A stretch of DNA of 64,000 nucleotides from Mactra quadrangularis (GCA_025267735.1 CM046311.1:31167399-31231398); one strand, 5' to 3'; positions 21,101-27,840 are shown, counted from the first letter of the stretch. Notes: a model not told the origin generated them from the letters alone. Made by a program: numbers and translations.

Positions 21101-23628
21101 ACGTCCACAGCAATGTAACATTATAATTACATCACTTCTACTGCTGTTCCAAATATAATCTAGGCTCACTATAGAATTCAAATGTAATAAAATACAGATG
21201 AAAAACGAGAGCTGCCATAAAAAATCATACTTCAGTACTACGTAGTGATGTAAAACCCATTACAAAATCTGGCAGGAGACAACTTATGTTAAGACTAAGA
21301 GCAACAAAACAGAGATACATAAACAAGATATGTCATAAAATGTTGAAACACCAAGAAGGCATTAAGCTTGCTCAGATTGTCGGGAGTCTACCTGTTGTTT
21401 CAGACGAAGAAATTCAATCTTTCGCATCACAGCAAGCTATCAGTCTACTTGGAGTTTATTATCAAAATTATGACCTATCTTACAACATGAAAACTACTAC
21501 TACCAACGAAAACGTATGTTGTCACAGACAGACATGAGTGTTCCACAAAAATATCTACTAATTGAAAGTTACTGTAATTACAAGTTAAAAAGATATGAAT
21601 TAAGCTTGCTCAGGTGTCAAGTTTTCTACCTGTATTGTCAGTCGAAGAAATTCAATCTTTCACATCATTGCAAGCAACAACATTCATACTTACTACAATG
21701 GAGACAGAGAACTTAACAATTGAATGAAACAACAAGTATTTTGTTTTGGAAACTAAAACATAAATATTATCATGTTCAAAAATGCAGTTACTTAGTGACA
21801 AGTAATTTTCACTAGCCCACATCAATATACACTCATCACAGGCTAAAGGGTTAAAAGTAAAACAATAACTGCTGATGAAATGGTTTACCTCTAATGGATC
21901 AACATCATGGGCAATAACAACAAGCTGTGCTTTCTTCTGTTCAATCAATGTAGTGACGGTGTTAGTACCAGCACGTACAACTTGTGGACGCTTTGTTGGT
22001 GCGTCAGGTTTACCAGCGGCACGCTGTTCAGCACGAGCCTTCAATCTTTCTTTCTTTTGTTGTTTAGTTTCTGGTCTGTACTTGTCAAGTAATCTGAACA
22101 ACTGGGAGGCTGGAAAAGAAATAATTCAATTCATGAAATAGAAAATGTGTCAATGGTTAATTAATAATAAGGAAGCTGGCTTTACACCCCTTTTCACTAT
22201 TGAGAGAAATATGAGACACTAAGCTCACGGAGCCATTAATAAGGTACCAAACTTTACACTTAGAAATATCTAAACTCTCAGCAAGTAGGAAATTGTAAGA
22301 ATGAATTCAAGAAACAATTGTTTAAAAAAACTTGACCTTTACAAAAATGGCATATTCAAGCCTACATTCGATAATTTCTTTAGGAAAATTAAGGCAATTG
22401 CACCAAAGTATGTTAAAATATTGAGCAAATCAGTAATACAGAAAGTACAACATACAACAATCAGCATCCGGATCGCTCATTTCATTTTACCCTAATGTAG
22501 TAAGTCAAACAGCTATTGTTTAGCTATCACTTATTTCCAAAGGGATGTATTTCTTACAAAAGTTTCAGTACAGCATATAACTTAAACAATAATTCAAGCT
22601 TCAGAGATCTTGGTGATAAGAGTGTCAACATAATCTGTCAGACACAAAAATTCATCATAGCTTGAAAATACACTGAATATGCATTTCTGATATATGAAGC
22701 TTACAAGAATGTGAACATACCGGTTTGTCTGTCCAAAGCCTCGTTGAATTGGTTGATTGGTGGAGGTACCTTCAATCTTTGCAAGAGCACAGCCTTTTGT
22801 CTCTGAAGACGGATATATTTGGGCCATCTCACAAATCTACTCAAGTCTCTCTTGGGTTGAATATCCTGACCTGAAGCAAAGAAATATGTCAAGTTAACTA
22901 ATTCTTTTTGAGTTTGTTCATTTGTGTCAATAATAAATTTCAGATTGAGAATGTTGCATGTTACACATAATTCCAATATGATTGTACATTATACAGATTA
23001 TTTGCTGTACAAGGTTCCAACAACTTGCACACATTTGTGAAGGTAGTAAAAGGCACATGTTTTCCAATGCATGCAAAACGAAGCAGACTGCGAAGCTAGT
23101 TCATGGCATAACTTATTCAATTTGTTATCGTGTTTCTCTGAAAACAATATCCTAGATAAAAACTTAAACGCAGAACAAAGGTCCCAATACTATACAATTA
23201 GCTCTGAGCTCAAACTTGATAAGCTACAGTCTACATAAGGTTAGGAGTATCATTCTGAGTTAAAGAAAACCTAAAATAAACTCACCAATGCCAAAGTTCT
23301 TGGCTCTCTTCTCAAATAGGGGATTCACCACCTTCTTGGGCTCAATTTGTTTCTTAGCCTTTAAAGGGGCAGCTGCCACCTTTTTCCTCCCCTTCTTCTT
23401 AACAGGCGGCTGAAAAAAATAAATTTCAGGATCAGAAGAGAATTTATACGTTCCACATCATTCATGTTTTTAAGACAAGTAAAACATTAATGGCAAAAAA
23501 TAGCAACTGACATCGATAAAATGATGTTGTACAACCAATAAGTCGTTGTTAAATAATCAATTCAAACTTTTCCTAAGCCGATTGAAGCAGATAAACATTG
23601 CAATTTTAATTTTGCTTGTACCTACCAT
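12176..23628 (-). CDS. RPL7A: Ribosomal protein L7a (eL8), seven exons
   Basis: Component of the large ribosomal subunit, binding 28S rRNA with an L7Ae-type fold. Exons on the minus strand: 23628-23626 (ATG only), 23409-23286, 22870-22721, 22109-21889, 18463-18333, 14934-14865 and 12280-12176. All junctions are GT-AG and phases join without a break, giving 267 aa (human 266). Recognisable landmarks: basic N-terminus [85 protein letters not shown], and the C-terminal [21 protein letters not shown]-like CCTTTCC tract precedes the ATG by about 13 bases. Introns 3 to 6 carry some 20 snoRNA genes. Head-to-head with MED22. Function by homology is secure. Confidence 0.97.
12466..12580. mobile_element. 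Small inverted-repeat element (CAACTGTCAGTTG family), decayed copy
   Basis: Within RPL7A intron 6: TACATAAACTCAGCCGATTT left, AATTTAAATTGGTGGACTTA then TGCACCACTTACAG right. Matches the family consensus ends only in part. The following ~350 bp (12581-12931) hold nothing I can name. Confidence 0.5.
12932..13029 (-). ncRNA. C/D snoRNA, 28S ACAGCC guide (family 1), RPL7A intron 6
   Basis: Minus strand: terminal stem CTGTGATATA/TGTATCACAG, C box ATGATGA (13019-13013), D' ACTGA, degenerate C', D box CTGA (12945-12942). The guide CCCTTTGGCTGT abuts the D box and pairs with ACAGCCAAGGG of 28S. Near-identical to the plus-strand gene at 1421, with stem changes that keep pairing. Confidence 0.88.
13270..13330 (-). 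pseudogene. 3' half of a family-1 snoRNA
   Basis: Minus strand keeps GAATTCTTTCAGTTCTCTTC, then CCTTTGGCTGTCTGATCTATCACTG, i.e. guide, D box and 3' stem, but no C box follows upstream. A truncated duplicate 240 bp before the intact gene. Confidence 0.6.
13548..13935. repeat. ~390-bp dispersed repeat, copy 1
   Basis: Shares its length with 55125-55495 in the same orientation: TCGACCAATCAATGCGTAGC, TTTCATCTAGACGAAA, GATGTAAACAAGTTAC, ATTATGATGAGAAAA, GATCTAAATTAGC and a final TTAATCAGATTGG-like end. A shorter end-fragment lies near 46735-46775. It interrupts the block duplicated at 690-1750, so it inserted after that duplication or was lost from the other copy. Confidence 0.7.
14257..14348 (-). 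ncRNA. C/D snoRNA, 28S CACAGCC guide (family 2), RPL7A intron 6
   Basis: Minus strand: stem TATTGAC/GTCAATA, weak C box (ATGATAG, 14340-14334), internal ACTGA and AATGATTA, D box CTGA (14268-14265), guide TTCCTTTGGCTGTG one base from the D box. The C box differs from the ATGATGG of the plus-strand copies. Confidence 0.8.
14492..14578 (-). ncRNA. SNORD36: C/D snoRNA, U36-like (18S A668 guide), copy 1
   Basis: Minus strand: stem TAAGCTTGCT/AGCAAGCTA, C box ATGATGA (14567-14561), C' GATGGTA-like, D box CTGA (14504-14501). The D guide CGAGCTTTTTAA pairs 12 bp with UUAAAAAGCUCG of 18S. The plus-5 rule selects the first A of AAAAA, which I count as human A668, the target of SNORD36A/B. Human SNORD36 genes also lie in RPL7A introns, so guide, target and host agree. 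Copy 2 is at 19595. Confidence 0.87.
15020..15125. repeat. Fragment of a dispersed repeat
   Basis: AACTTGTTACTACTAGTTAA, CATCTGATCCAGG and TATAGCTGGTTGTCCAACC match the right half of the CAGGGCTCG element at 55037-55605 and pieces at 15535-15650 and 49990-50165. The rest of 14938-15295 is plain AT-rich intron. Confidence 0.5.
15296..15388 (-). ncRNA. C/D snoRNA, 28S AAAGACUAAUC guide, copy A
   Basis: Minus strand: stem GTGTGTAA/TTAACACAC, C box ATGATGA (15379-15373), C' AATGATAGA, D box CTGA (15308-15305). The D guide GATTAGTCTTT pairs 11 bp with AAAGACUAAUC of 28S, and the fifth base is the A of AGA (yeast A876 type by my count). The 5' guide CCCTATATCC can pair with GGGUAUAGGG just upstream in the same rRNA segment (one G-U). 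Confidence 0.85.
15657..15889. mobile_element. MITE with GGCCTCAACAA ends, copy 1
   Basis: Left end GGCCTCAACAAATTGATCAT then GTTCTATGGATTC, right end (inverted) GGCCACAAGTTGATGATATG then TTCTACGGATTTT: ~35-bp terminal inverted repeats. The interior has GCTCGCTCATAAAAATTTGG. No ORF. Copy 2 at 19863-20080 in intron 4. Confidence 0.8.
16086..16178 (-). ncRNA. C/D snoRNA, 28S AAAGACUAAUC guide, copy B
   Basis: Minus strand: identical to copy A from C box (16169-16163) to D box (16098-16095). The stem GGTGTGTAA/TGTCACACC differs in a pair-preserving way. Recent duplicate. Confidence 0.86.
16327..16414 (-). ncRNA. C/D snoRNA, 28S AAAGACUAA guide, copy C
   Basis: Minus strand: perfect stem TACTATATGT/ACATATAGTA, C box ATGATGA (16404-16398), D box CTGA (16339-16336), guide TTTAGTCTTT (9 bp with AAAGACUAA), 5' guide CGCCCTATATC. 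Same family as A and B with a diverged middle. Confidence 0.83.
16415..17011. other. Intron 5 interior with a small palindrome
   Basis: Mostly unassigned. At 16890-16960, AGTGCAAAACTAGTCTTAAC and GCAAACTAGTTTTGCACT form an imperfect palindrome related to the one at 53270-53343. No snoRNA boxes with a stem were found in the rest. Confidence 0.45.
17012..17096 (-). ncRNA. C/D snoRNA, 28S AAAGACUAA guide, copy D
   Basis: Minus strand: perfect stem ACAATGTGT/ACACATTGT, C box ATGATGA (17087-17081), D box CTGA (17023-17020), guide TTTAGTCTTT, 5' guide CGCCCTATATC. Stem bases differ from copy C yet remain fully paired. Confidence 0.84.
17315..17397 (-). ncRNA. C/D snoRNA with CCTTCAGTCTTT guide, copy 1
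   Basis: Minus strand: stem AACAGTGTGT/TGCACTGTT, C box ATGATGA (17387-17381), D box CTGA (17327-17324). Frame similar to copies A-D, but the guide reads CCTTCAGTCTTT (only 7 bp with AAAGACU of the same 28S site) and the 5' half AAAGCTCGTATAATTG. The target is therefore uncertain; it may have shifted. Copy 2 at 17648 is identical in the core. Confidence 0.78.
17456..17521 (-). ncRNA. C/D snoRNA, 28S GAGAGUUCAA guide (short form)
   Basis: Minus strand: stem TACAGTT/AACTGTT, C box ATGATGA (17515-17509), D' CTGA (17492-17489), D box CTGA (17465-17462). The D' guide TTGAACTCTCA pairs with GAGAGUUCAA of 28S (10 bp). It is two bases shorter (one CT) than the paralogue at 17937, so the plus-5 target is the A directly before GUUCAA. 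Confidence 0.84.
17648..17730 (-). ncRNA. C/D snoRNA with CCTTCAGTCTTT guide, copy 2
   Basis: Minus strand: stem AACAGTGTGT/TTGCACTGTT-like pairing, C box ATGATGA (17720-17714), D box CTGA (17660-17657). Core identical to the copy at 17315. Confidence 0.78.
17937..18006 (-). ncRNA. C/D snoRNA, 28S GAGAGAGUUCAA guide (long form)
   Basis: Minus strand: stem GAACAGTT/AACTGTTC, C box ATGATGA (17998-17992), D' CTGA (17973-17970), D box CTGA (17946-17943). The guide TTGAACTCTCTC pairs 12 bp with GAGAGAGUUCAA of 28S. The predicted methylated A lies two bases upstream of that of the 17456 paralogue. From memory, human 28S carries Am389 and Am391 here (SNORD26/SNORD81 sites). Confidence 0.85.
18007..18332. 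other. Intron 5 start, nothing recognised
   Basis: AT-rich intron sequence between the last intron-5 snoRNA and exon 5. No boxes, repeats shared with the window or ORFs noted. Confidence 0.5.
18700..18772 (-). ncRNA. C/D snoRNA, 18S GUCUGCCCU guide, copy 1
   Basis: Minus strand: C box ATGATGA (18765-18759), D box CTGA (18711-18708), C' TATGACGAT. The guide AGGGCAGAC pairs 9 bp with GUCUGCCCU of 18S (the ACGUCUGCCCUAUCAAC segment). The plus-5 rule selects the U before GCCC, possibly human U354. A single-base change (CCCGACATA for CCTGACATT) spoils the D' box relative to copy 2. Confidence 0.78.
18845..18912 (-). ncRNA. C/D snoRNA, 18S GUCUGCCCU guide, copy 2
   Basis: Minus strand: stem TTTAAGA/TCTAAAG, C box ATGATGA (18907-18901), D' CTGA in ACCTGACA, C' TATGACGAT, D box CTGA (18853-18850), same guide AGGGCAGAC. 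Decayed plus-strand copies are at 6163 and 6298. Confidence 0.82.
19021..19090 (-). ncRNA. Conserved C/D-like element without a canonical D box, copy 2
   Basis: Minus strand: TTGGTT then ATGATGA (good C box), CATGTTGTCTGGGCCGATGA, TTTCTATTA then AGCCAGG. TTGGTT and AGCCAG can pair as a terminal stem, but the base group before the stem is ATTA, not CTGA. The core is conserved with 6043-6115. No rRNA match recognised. Confidence 0.45.
19164..19244 (-). ncRNA. C/D snoRNA, U15-like (28S GAGAUUCCCA guide), copy 2
   Basis: Minus strand: perfect stem GTCCTGTAC/ATACAGGAC (one G-U type change), C box ATGATGT (19235-19229), D' CTGA, C' AATGAAAG, D box CTGA (19175-19172), guide TGGGAATCTC. Human SNORD15 genes sit in RPS3, so the host differs here. 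Confidence 0.87.
19245..19594. other. Intron 4 spacer, nothing recognised
   Basis: AT-rich. Only a fragment AATTTTCACTAGTC (19491-19524, repeated at 21808 and 41570) recurs in the window. Confidence 0.45.
19595..19684 (-). ncRNA. SNORD36: C/D snoRNA, U36-like (18S A668 guide), copy 2
   Basis: Minus strand: stem GTAGCTT/AAGCTAC, C box ATGATGA (19677-19671), D box CTGA (19607-19604), guide CGAGCTTTTTAA as in the intron-6 copy. The 5' half has diverged from that copy (CAGACGTCAAATATATGG versus CAGATTTTCCATGATGG), so only the D guide seems constrained. Confidence 0.86.
19863..20080. mobile_element. MITE with GGCCTCAACAA ends, copy 2
   Basis: GGCCTCAACAAGTTGATCAT left and, inverted, GGCCACAACTAGTTGATCGT right. 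Flanked by TAA on both sides, a possible 3-bp target duplication. Confidence 0.8.
20104..20235 (-). ncRNA. H/ACA snoRNA-like, copy 1
   Basis: Minus strand: hairpin 1 with lower stem CGTTCTC/GAGAACG, pocket strands TGGGTTTTC and TGAAATTTGC and an upper stem around GTTGTCAATTAATACGAC; hinge with H box ATATCA; hairpin 2 closed by CAGTTTG/CAAACTG; ACA three bases from the end. Hairpin 1 is conserved in copies 2 and 3, including its pocket. Target not identified. Confidence 0.7.
20407..20535 (-). ncRNA. H/ACA snoRNA-like, copy 2
   Basis: Minus strand: lower stem CATTCTC/GAGAATG (a paired change from CGTTCTC/GAGAACG), same pocket, H box AAAGTA, hairpin 2 with CTGTTTG/CAAGCAG, ACA near 20412-20410. 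The compensatory stem change supports a structured RNA. Confidence 0.72.
20651..20780 (-). ncRNA. H/ACA snoRNA-like, copy 3
   Basis: Minus strand: CGTTCTC/GAGAACG, upper stem TGTAGT/ACTACA, same pocket, H box ATAGTA, hairpin 2 TTTGTA..CTGTTTG/CAAGCAG..TACAAA, ACA at 20656-20654. Confidence 0.72.
20781..21361. other. Intron 4 spacer, nothing recognised
   Basis: AT-rich; short open frames here have no recognisable content. A small GGGAATCAAACCC at 20852-20864 looks like an isolated tRNA B-box remnant. Confidence 0.45.
21362..21440 (-). ncRNA. C/D snoRNA, 28S GAAGAAAUUCAA guide, copy 1
   Basis: Minus strand: stem AGCTTGCT/AGCAAGCTT, C box GTGATGC (21430-21424), D' CTGA (21403-21400), D box CTGA (21375-21372). 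The D' guide TTGAATTTCTTC pairs 12 bp with GAAGAAAUUCAA of 28S. The C box is weaker than in copy 2. Confidence 0.8.
21602..21678 (-). ncRNA. C/D snoRNA, 28S GAAGAAAUUCAA guide, copy 2
   Basis: Minus strand: stem GCTTGC/GCAAGC, C box ATGATGT (21668-21662), D' CTGA (21641-21638), D box CTGA (21613-21610), same guide. Confidence 0.82.
22110..22593. other. Intron 3, part without snoRNA
   Basis: Unremarkable AT-rich intron upstream (in plus coordinates, right) of the U24-like snoRNA; no second box pair with a stem was found. Confidence 0.5.
22594..22665 (-). ncRNA. SNORD24: C/D snoRNA, U24-like (28S AGAUCUUGGUG guide)
   Basis: Minus strand, RPL7A intron 3: perfect stem TCAAGCT/AGCTTGA, C box ATGATGA (22658-22652), internal CTGA, D box CTGA (22604-22601). 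The guide CACCAAGATCT pairs 11 bp with AGAUCUUGGUG of 28S, the same site and register as human U24 (SNORD24), which also lies in an RPL7A intron. The 5' guide of human U24 (for AUAGCAAAUAUUC) is not conserved here. Confidence 0.88.
22871..23285. other. RPL7A intron 2, no snoRNA seen
   Basis: No ATGATGA-like C box paired with a CTGA and stem on the minus strand, unlike introns 3 to 6. Intron 1 (23410-23625) is likewise empty. Confidence 0.55.
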
Positions 23629-23640
23629 GTTGACAATCTC

Positions 23641-24192
23641 GGAAAGGCCTGTAACATCGCGAGATTTCCGGTCGAAACTACAAATCAACCCAAAGATTCG
23701 GATGACCTTCAAAGATTAATTACGGGAAGTTTCATTAACTCAAATTATCGTTTATTAAGCTGGTTATTAGTCTTTTACTTTCAAAATTAAAATCTAATTA
23801 CAAATTATCTCCATTATAAGTTTTTAAACGCAAATAATTGTTTAAAATGAATAGACTTTAGGGTCGAATTGAAAGTTGCTTTTTGCTACTTTCCTAAAGT
23901 TGGGTTGAACTTCTGGAAAAAGGTTTTTACAACAAAGCGCACGTAATTATTGTTTTAATGTTTTTATCTTCGAAAATAATGCACGAAACTTCGTGTGTAC
24001 CTTTGTTTTATATCTATGTAACCATATGATTAATCAAAATATAATAACAACCATTGTAATTCATTTCGTGTTGCTTTCAATTTTTACATAGTATTCGGAT
24101 ACTCTAACATTCGGACAAATTTCTAATTACAGGGGCTAATGACTTAAAGTTTATATTTTACCCTAACCAAAATGATTGTTTATGTATTTCAG
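23641..24192. promoter_or_regulatory. Divergent RPL7A/MED22 promoter region
   Basis: The two ATGs are 595 bp apart, pointing away from each other. On the RPL7A side, a pyrimidine tract CCTTTCC (23647-23641) is a plausible TOP start. Just upstream are TCTCGCGA (23664-23657) and CCGGAAA (23671-23665, ETS/GABP type), both common in animal housekeeping promoters. On the MED22 side, TTTATGTATTTCAG (ending 24192) looks like a 3' splice site, so MED22 probably has a non-coding first exon in this interval; I cannot place its donor. Confidence 0.7.
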
Positions 24193-24222
24193 ATGAACTG
24201 TGATCATAATTCCTGAGTTGTC

Positions 24223-26802
24223 ATGTCTCAGGGTGCGTCAAGTAGGGCTATACCTCAGAGTAAAGAAGCATTGTTGAAATCATATACCCTAAGATTGAAA
24301 GAAGATGTAAAGTCTATGCTGGATAATTACACTGAGGTTATCAAATTAGCAAGAGTAAGTTTGTTTTCTTCATAAAATATATAACGTAACTGTTTAATTA
24401 TAAATTTTATGAGAGTGCTTAGGAATGCATTTTATAGCATTAACTGACAAGTAGTAAGTTTCATATTGATGCATGATCACAACTTTACAGCTTTTACTGG
24501 CTGATGTTATCTGTCTATTCATCTCCCTGAAGAGTTCTCCCTAGAGTGCAGCTGACATACCACCCTTGCCGATACAGTAAGGTTCCGCTATTAAGACCAC
24601 CTGAATTATTGCAAAACCATGCGATTTTGGATAATTTTTAAGTCCCAAATGCTTATTTTGAGAAGAAAACTGTTCCTACATTAAGACCACCCTGCTATTA
24701 ATTTTGATGGTCGTATTAGTGGAACTTTACTGTACCCATTTACACCTGGTCCTGGGTGGACTGAAGCAATCACAAGTAGTTCTGGCTCATGGAAATTAGC
24801 TGTGATACTGGTATGCATTCTACCTTCAAATTTACTTTTCTGGAGTGCAATACAAATTCAGGAATGTATGCTATATTAAACCGCTAAGAGTTTGGATGGG
24901 TCCAGTGAAAAGAATTGGATGTACTAACAGATAAGCAGTCTAATCCCTTATCAGTGAGGCTTTGTTACTGCATAAGATCTGAACAGAAAGCGAACTTGTC
25001 AGCATAAATTTATTCATGAAGCTTGGATTTTTTCATTTATCTTTTAATAATAAATAATTTTGCTGTGACAGGGCTCGAATTTAACAAAAAATTGGACTTG
25101 CAAATTTTTGCGAGTTGAAATAAAGATGACTCGCATTTTTTTCAAAAATCTTAACAAAATTCATTGCTTCAATTCATATATGCAACTTAAAAAACAACAT
25201 AGTACCCTATTTAACTATGCATGGAACAAGGGTGTTATTGTGGGATAGAAAAAGAGCATCAAACATGTCTTTTAGTTGAATCTTTAATATCTTTAATTTA
25301 TACTATCGATCTATCTGGCCGTTTCTAAGCTGATTTGAGCGTCATTAGTACAGACAGTAATATTTTTATGTCAATTTCAACTTGCGAAAATATGCGAGTT
25401 ATAATGAAAGTTACTCGCAATTATCAAAATACACTCGCTATTTTCGAGTATGTGAGCTTAAATTCGAGCCCTGTGTGATCACTTTTACTGAGTAATTACT
25501 GAATTTAGTTTAGCTAACGTCAGGATTGACGGGTACTTATAAACATTAACTTGAGTGTTTCATATTCCAGGTTGAAGAAGAAAGCCAATTATCCAAGTCT
25601 ACCCAAGCAGAACAAGATCAATATGAGATGCAAGTTAGAGCTTCAAATATTGTAAGACTTACATGTATTTACTTACTTGCTTCTTGTGTTGACTGGCTTT
25701 GTATACTCAGAAAACCAAACTTACTGTTTTTTCCCAGGGAAGGAATAGTCAGTTATTGGAACTTATTCAGACATCTCTCCAATAAATTGGACACAGATTA
25801 GCAGTCACAAATTGTAATATACATTTATGTTTACTCAAATTTATGTAAAACAGGACAATTTTGGGGGATCCTTAGGGAATCCCCAATTAAGAATCATTAG
25901 GGATTCTTCCCAAGTTTTGGGAGTCCTCAGTCCCAGAACACTGCTAGTTTCAACTCGTAATATTTGTGTAGTTGATGTTGATAGTGGTTTCACATAAAAA
26001 TTTAGCTTTTCAAAGGCATGAACACATTACTAATGTTTCGCTGTTGGTATGCATGTTGCATATGACTGTGCATTGGATGTCATTCCATTTCGTAGTTGAT
26101 TACCAGATGACAGATCTAACTGGTGAAGTTCTTGTATCTGTTGACTAAGTTTTGTAACATTTGTTTTGTTTTTATATAAACTACATTATTGTGACTTGTC
26201 TTATGGTAGAATTGCATTATTTTTGTTGTCTTGTCAAAACCTTGTAACTTCCATTCAAAAAAGGTTAAGTTACAAGGGTTTTGACTAGACAACAAAGTTA
26301 TGCTCCTGGGGCCCATATTATCAAGTGTCTTACCACTGATTTGAGTAATATACCTTTCTATATTGTATTGTTAAATTATCAAAGGATTTTTTGATAATAT
26401 GATGCCCTGTTTAATAAGTTTACTTTTAAAGCCTGTGCTCAGTATGGCAACCTAGAATTTATTTTATGATTATGAGTATCAATGTGACACTACAGTACTT
26501 AATCCTGTATAAATGATACTTTCTGATACATCTTCAAAGCTAATACACATAAATTAATGCATGTGTTTTGTTGTTTGTTTCAGGTAAGAGCTGGTGAATC
26601 ATTAATGAAACTTGTATCCGACTTGAAAATATTTCTTATCTTGAATGACTTTCCATCAGTAAACGAATCAATCTCTAATAAAACACAACTATACAAACAT
26701 TTACAGAACGAGTTAGACGCTAAACTTTTAAGTTTAAGAGACGAACTTGCTAGTGACCTCTATGAACTGGAAGAGGAGTATTACTCTTCTGTCTATAAAT
26801 AG
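24223..26802 (+). CDS. MED22: Mediator complex subunit 22 (Surf5), three coding exons
   Basis: Head-module subunit of Mediator, which links transcription factors to RNA polymerase II. Coding exons 24223-24354, 25571-25651 and 26584-26802, GT-AG, all phase 0, total 143 aa (human short form 140). The protein shows [60 protein letters not shown] and the C-terminal [11 protein letters not shown], all diagnostic for MED22. The start codon is the first ATG in frame after the acceptor at 24192 (GTCATGTCT). Divergent from RPL7A as in vertebrates. Introns hold nested transposon relics. Confidence 0.96.
24490..24810. mobile_element. Decayed central-domain SINE split by a MITE
   Basis: Left part (ACTGGCTGATGTTATCTGTC, AGTGCAGCTGACATACCACC) and right part (ACCCATTTACACCTGG, GGTGGACTGAAGCAATCACA) match the body of the SINE at 11130-11453, interrupted by the element at 24575-24732. 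Confidence 0.7.
24575..24732. mobile_element. Tc1/mariner-type MITE with TA target duplication
   Basis: Ends CAGTAAGGTTCCGCTATTAA and (inverted) CAGTAAAGTTCCACTAATAC, each flanked by TA (24573-24574 and 24733-24734). 158 bp, no ORF. Nested in the SINE above. Confidence 0.82.
25069..25473. mobile_element. MITE with CAGGGCTCGAATTTAA ends
   Basis: Sixteen-base perfect inverted ends, flanked by TGTGA on both sides (25064-25068, 25474-25478), a likely target duplication. Interior carries several ACTCGCA words. No ORF. Lies in MED22 intron. Confidence 0.82.
25652..26221. other. MED22 intron, unassigned part
   Basis: No recognisable repeat with intact ends; a GGGGGATCC/GGGAATCCCC and GGGATTCTTCCC word cluster (25864-25935) is mildly palindromic. 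Confidence 0.4.
26222..26296. mobile_element. Short palindromic element
   Basis: TTGTTGTCTTGTCAAAACC and (inverted) TTGTTGTCTAGTCAAAACC, followed by TTGTAACTT arms, around a ~17-bp loop. Confidence 0.7.
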
Positions 26803-27151
26803 AATTTAGGTGTTTTTTTTACATTAATTGACAAATTTGGGGTTTTCCATATTTTCTGATTTGTGTGAGGTTTATCATCAAGATACAGATTTGAAAATTC
26901 AATTTGAGTTGATGAACAGTTATTGAAACAAAATTGTGCTTACATATTGTTTTTTGTTTGTACTAGACTGTGTTTGTATTGACTGGGAATTCATAGAAGT
27001 TTATTCACCGAGATTTGATTAAAACTAGTCAATTTTGAAACTTAGTGTTTTGAGTATATGTAACTATTAGCGGAAGGTCATTGTGCTACCTTACAGTTCA
27101 CGTTTGGAACCTCTTGGACAGATTTCTTAATTTGAATAAATAAAGTTAAAA
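26803..27151 (+). other. MED22 3' UTR / SNAPC5 leader
   Basis: Only one AATAAA occurs here (27135-27140), 12 bases before the SNAPC5-like ATG. Either MED22 ends inside the SNAPC5 leader or the two genes share a transcript. A CTTGGACAG (27113-27121) could serve as a 3' splice site for the second message. Confidence 0.55.
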
Positions 27152-27574
27152 ATGTCATCGATGCAATCAGTCATTAAAGAATTGCGTACATTGAACCAAG
27201 AGGAGGGAACTATGATTAACCTTGCATCAAAAATCAGTGACCAGTTAAATAGACTGAAAGTGGAAGAGTTAGCTCTACAAAATATGGTCAGACTTCAAAA
27301 TGAAGAGCTTGAGAGAAGATCTCGTGCTAGTCAACATTCAATGAATCAATCTCAAATACCTGAAGATGAAATGTATGAAGAAATGGAAGATAACTCTGAT
27401 CATGATGATGAGGAGTTCATTCCCCTTGATTTAGAAGTTAATACTGCAGTTAATGATAATATGGTGGAGGAAGAAGAGGAGGAAGATGATGATGAGAATG
27501 ATGATATTGTTAACGTTGGAGAAGAAGAAGTACAAAGTCATGAAGATATTGAACAATTTGTTAATAGTTTATAA
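27152..27574 (+). CDS. SNAPC5: snRNA-activating protein complex subunit 5-like
   Basis: SNAPC binds the proximal element of snRNA promoters for Pol II and Pol III; subunit 5 (SNAP19) is a small coiled-coil assembly partner. Single exon, 140 aa. Residues 5-60 form a predicted coiled coil with the family signature DQLNRLKVEELALQ (human has DQLNRLKVEELALQ as I recall it). The C-terminal half is strongly acidic (E/D runs near residues 105-120), as in the vertebrate protein, which is shorter (98 aa). Start chosen at the first ATG after a short A-rich leader; a second Met is three codons on. Same strand and 349 bp after MED22. Human SNAPC5 lies elsewhere, next to RPL4. Confidence 0.85.
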   Translation: MSSMQSVIKELRTLNQEEGTMINLASKISDQLNRLKVEELALQNMVRLQNEELERRSRASQHSMNQSQIPEDEMYEEMEDNSDHDDEEFIPLDLEVNTAVNDNMVEEEEEEDDDENDDIVNVGEEEVQSHEDIEQFVNSL

Positions 27575-27840
27575 AGTTTTTTATGGTCAAAGGGAGATAA
27601 TTTGGTGAAATATTGATGTTAAAGGGAGATAATTTGGTGACCTATTCCATCTAGAGCTGATTTCCCTTGTTCAGAACATTGTGAATAGCTTATGAAGGTG
27701 AACAAAAAACTGAGAAGACATTGAGGATATTTTAGATGTAAATGTGTCCATAGTTAAAGGAAGTTAACTTTGATTAGAGAGAATTATGGTATTGTTATTT
27801 TGCAAAGTTTTTTCCCTTTGTTTTTTGGTCATACTATTTC

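Noticed and set aside
21652..22101. Single-exon minus protein of 149 aa
   Set aside because: Only the N-terminal ~70 residues are RPL7A exon 4; the remainder is read-through into intron 4.
22871..23285. snoRNA in RPL7A intron 2
   Set aside because: A few CTGAG-type words occur, but no C box with a closing stem on the host strand.
27404..27540. Acidic run as low-complexity artefact
   Set aside because: It continues a frame with a clear SNAPC5 coiled coil, and the vertebrate protein also ends in an acidic run.
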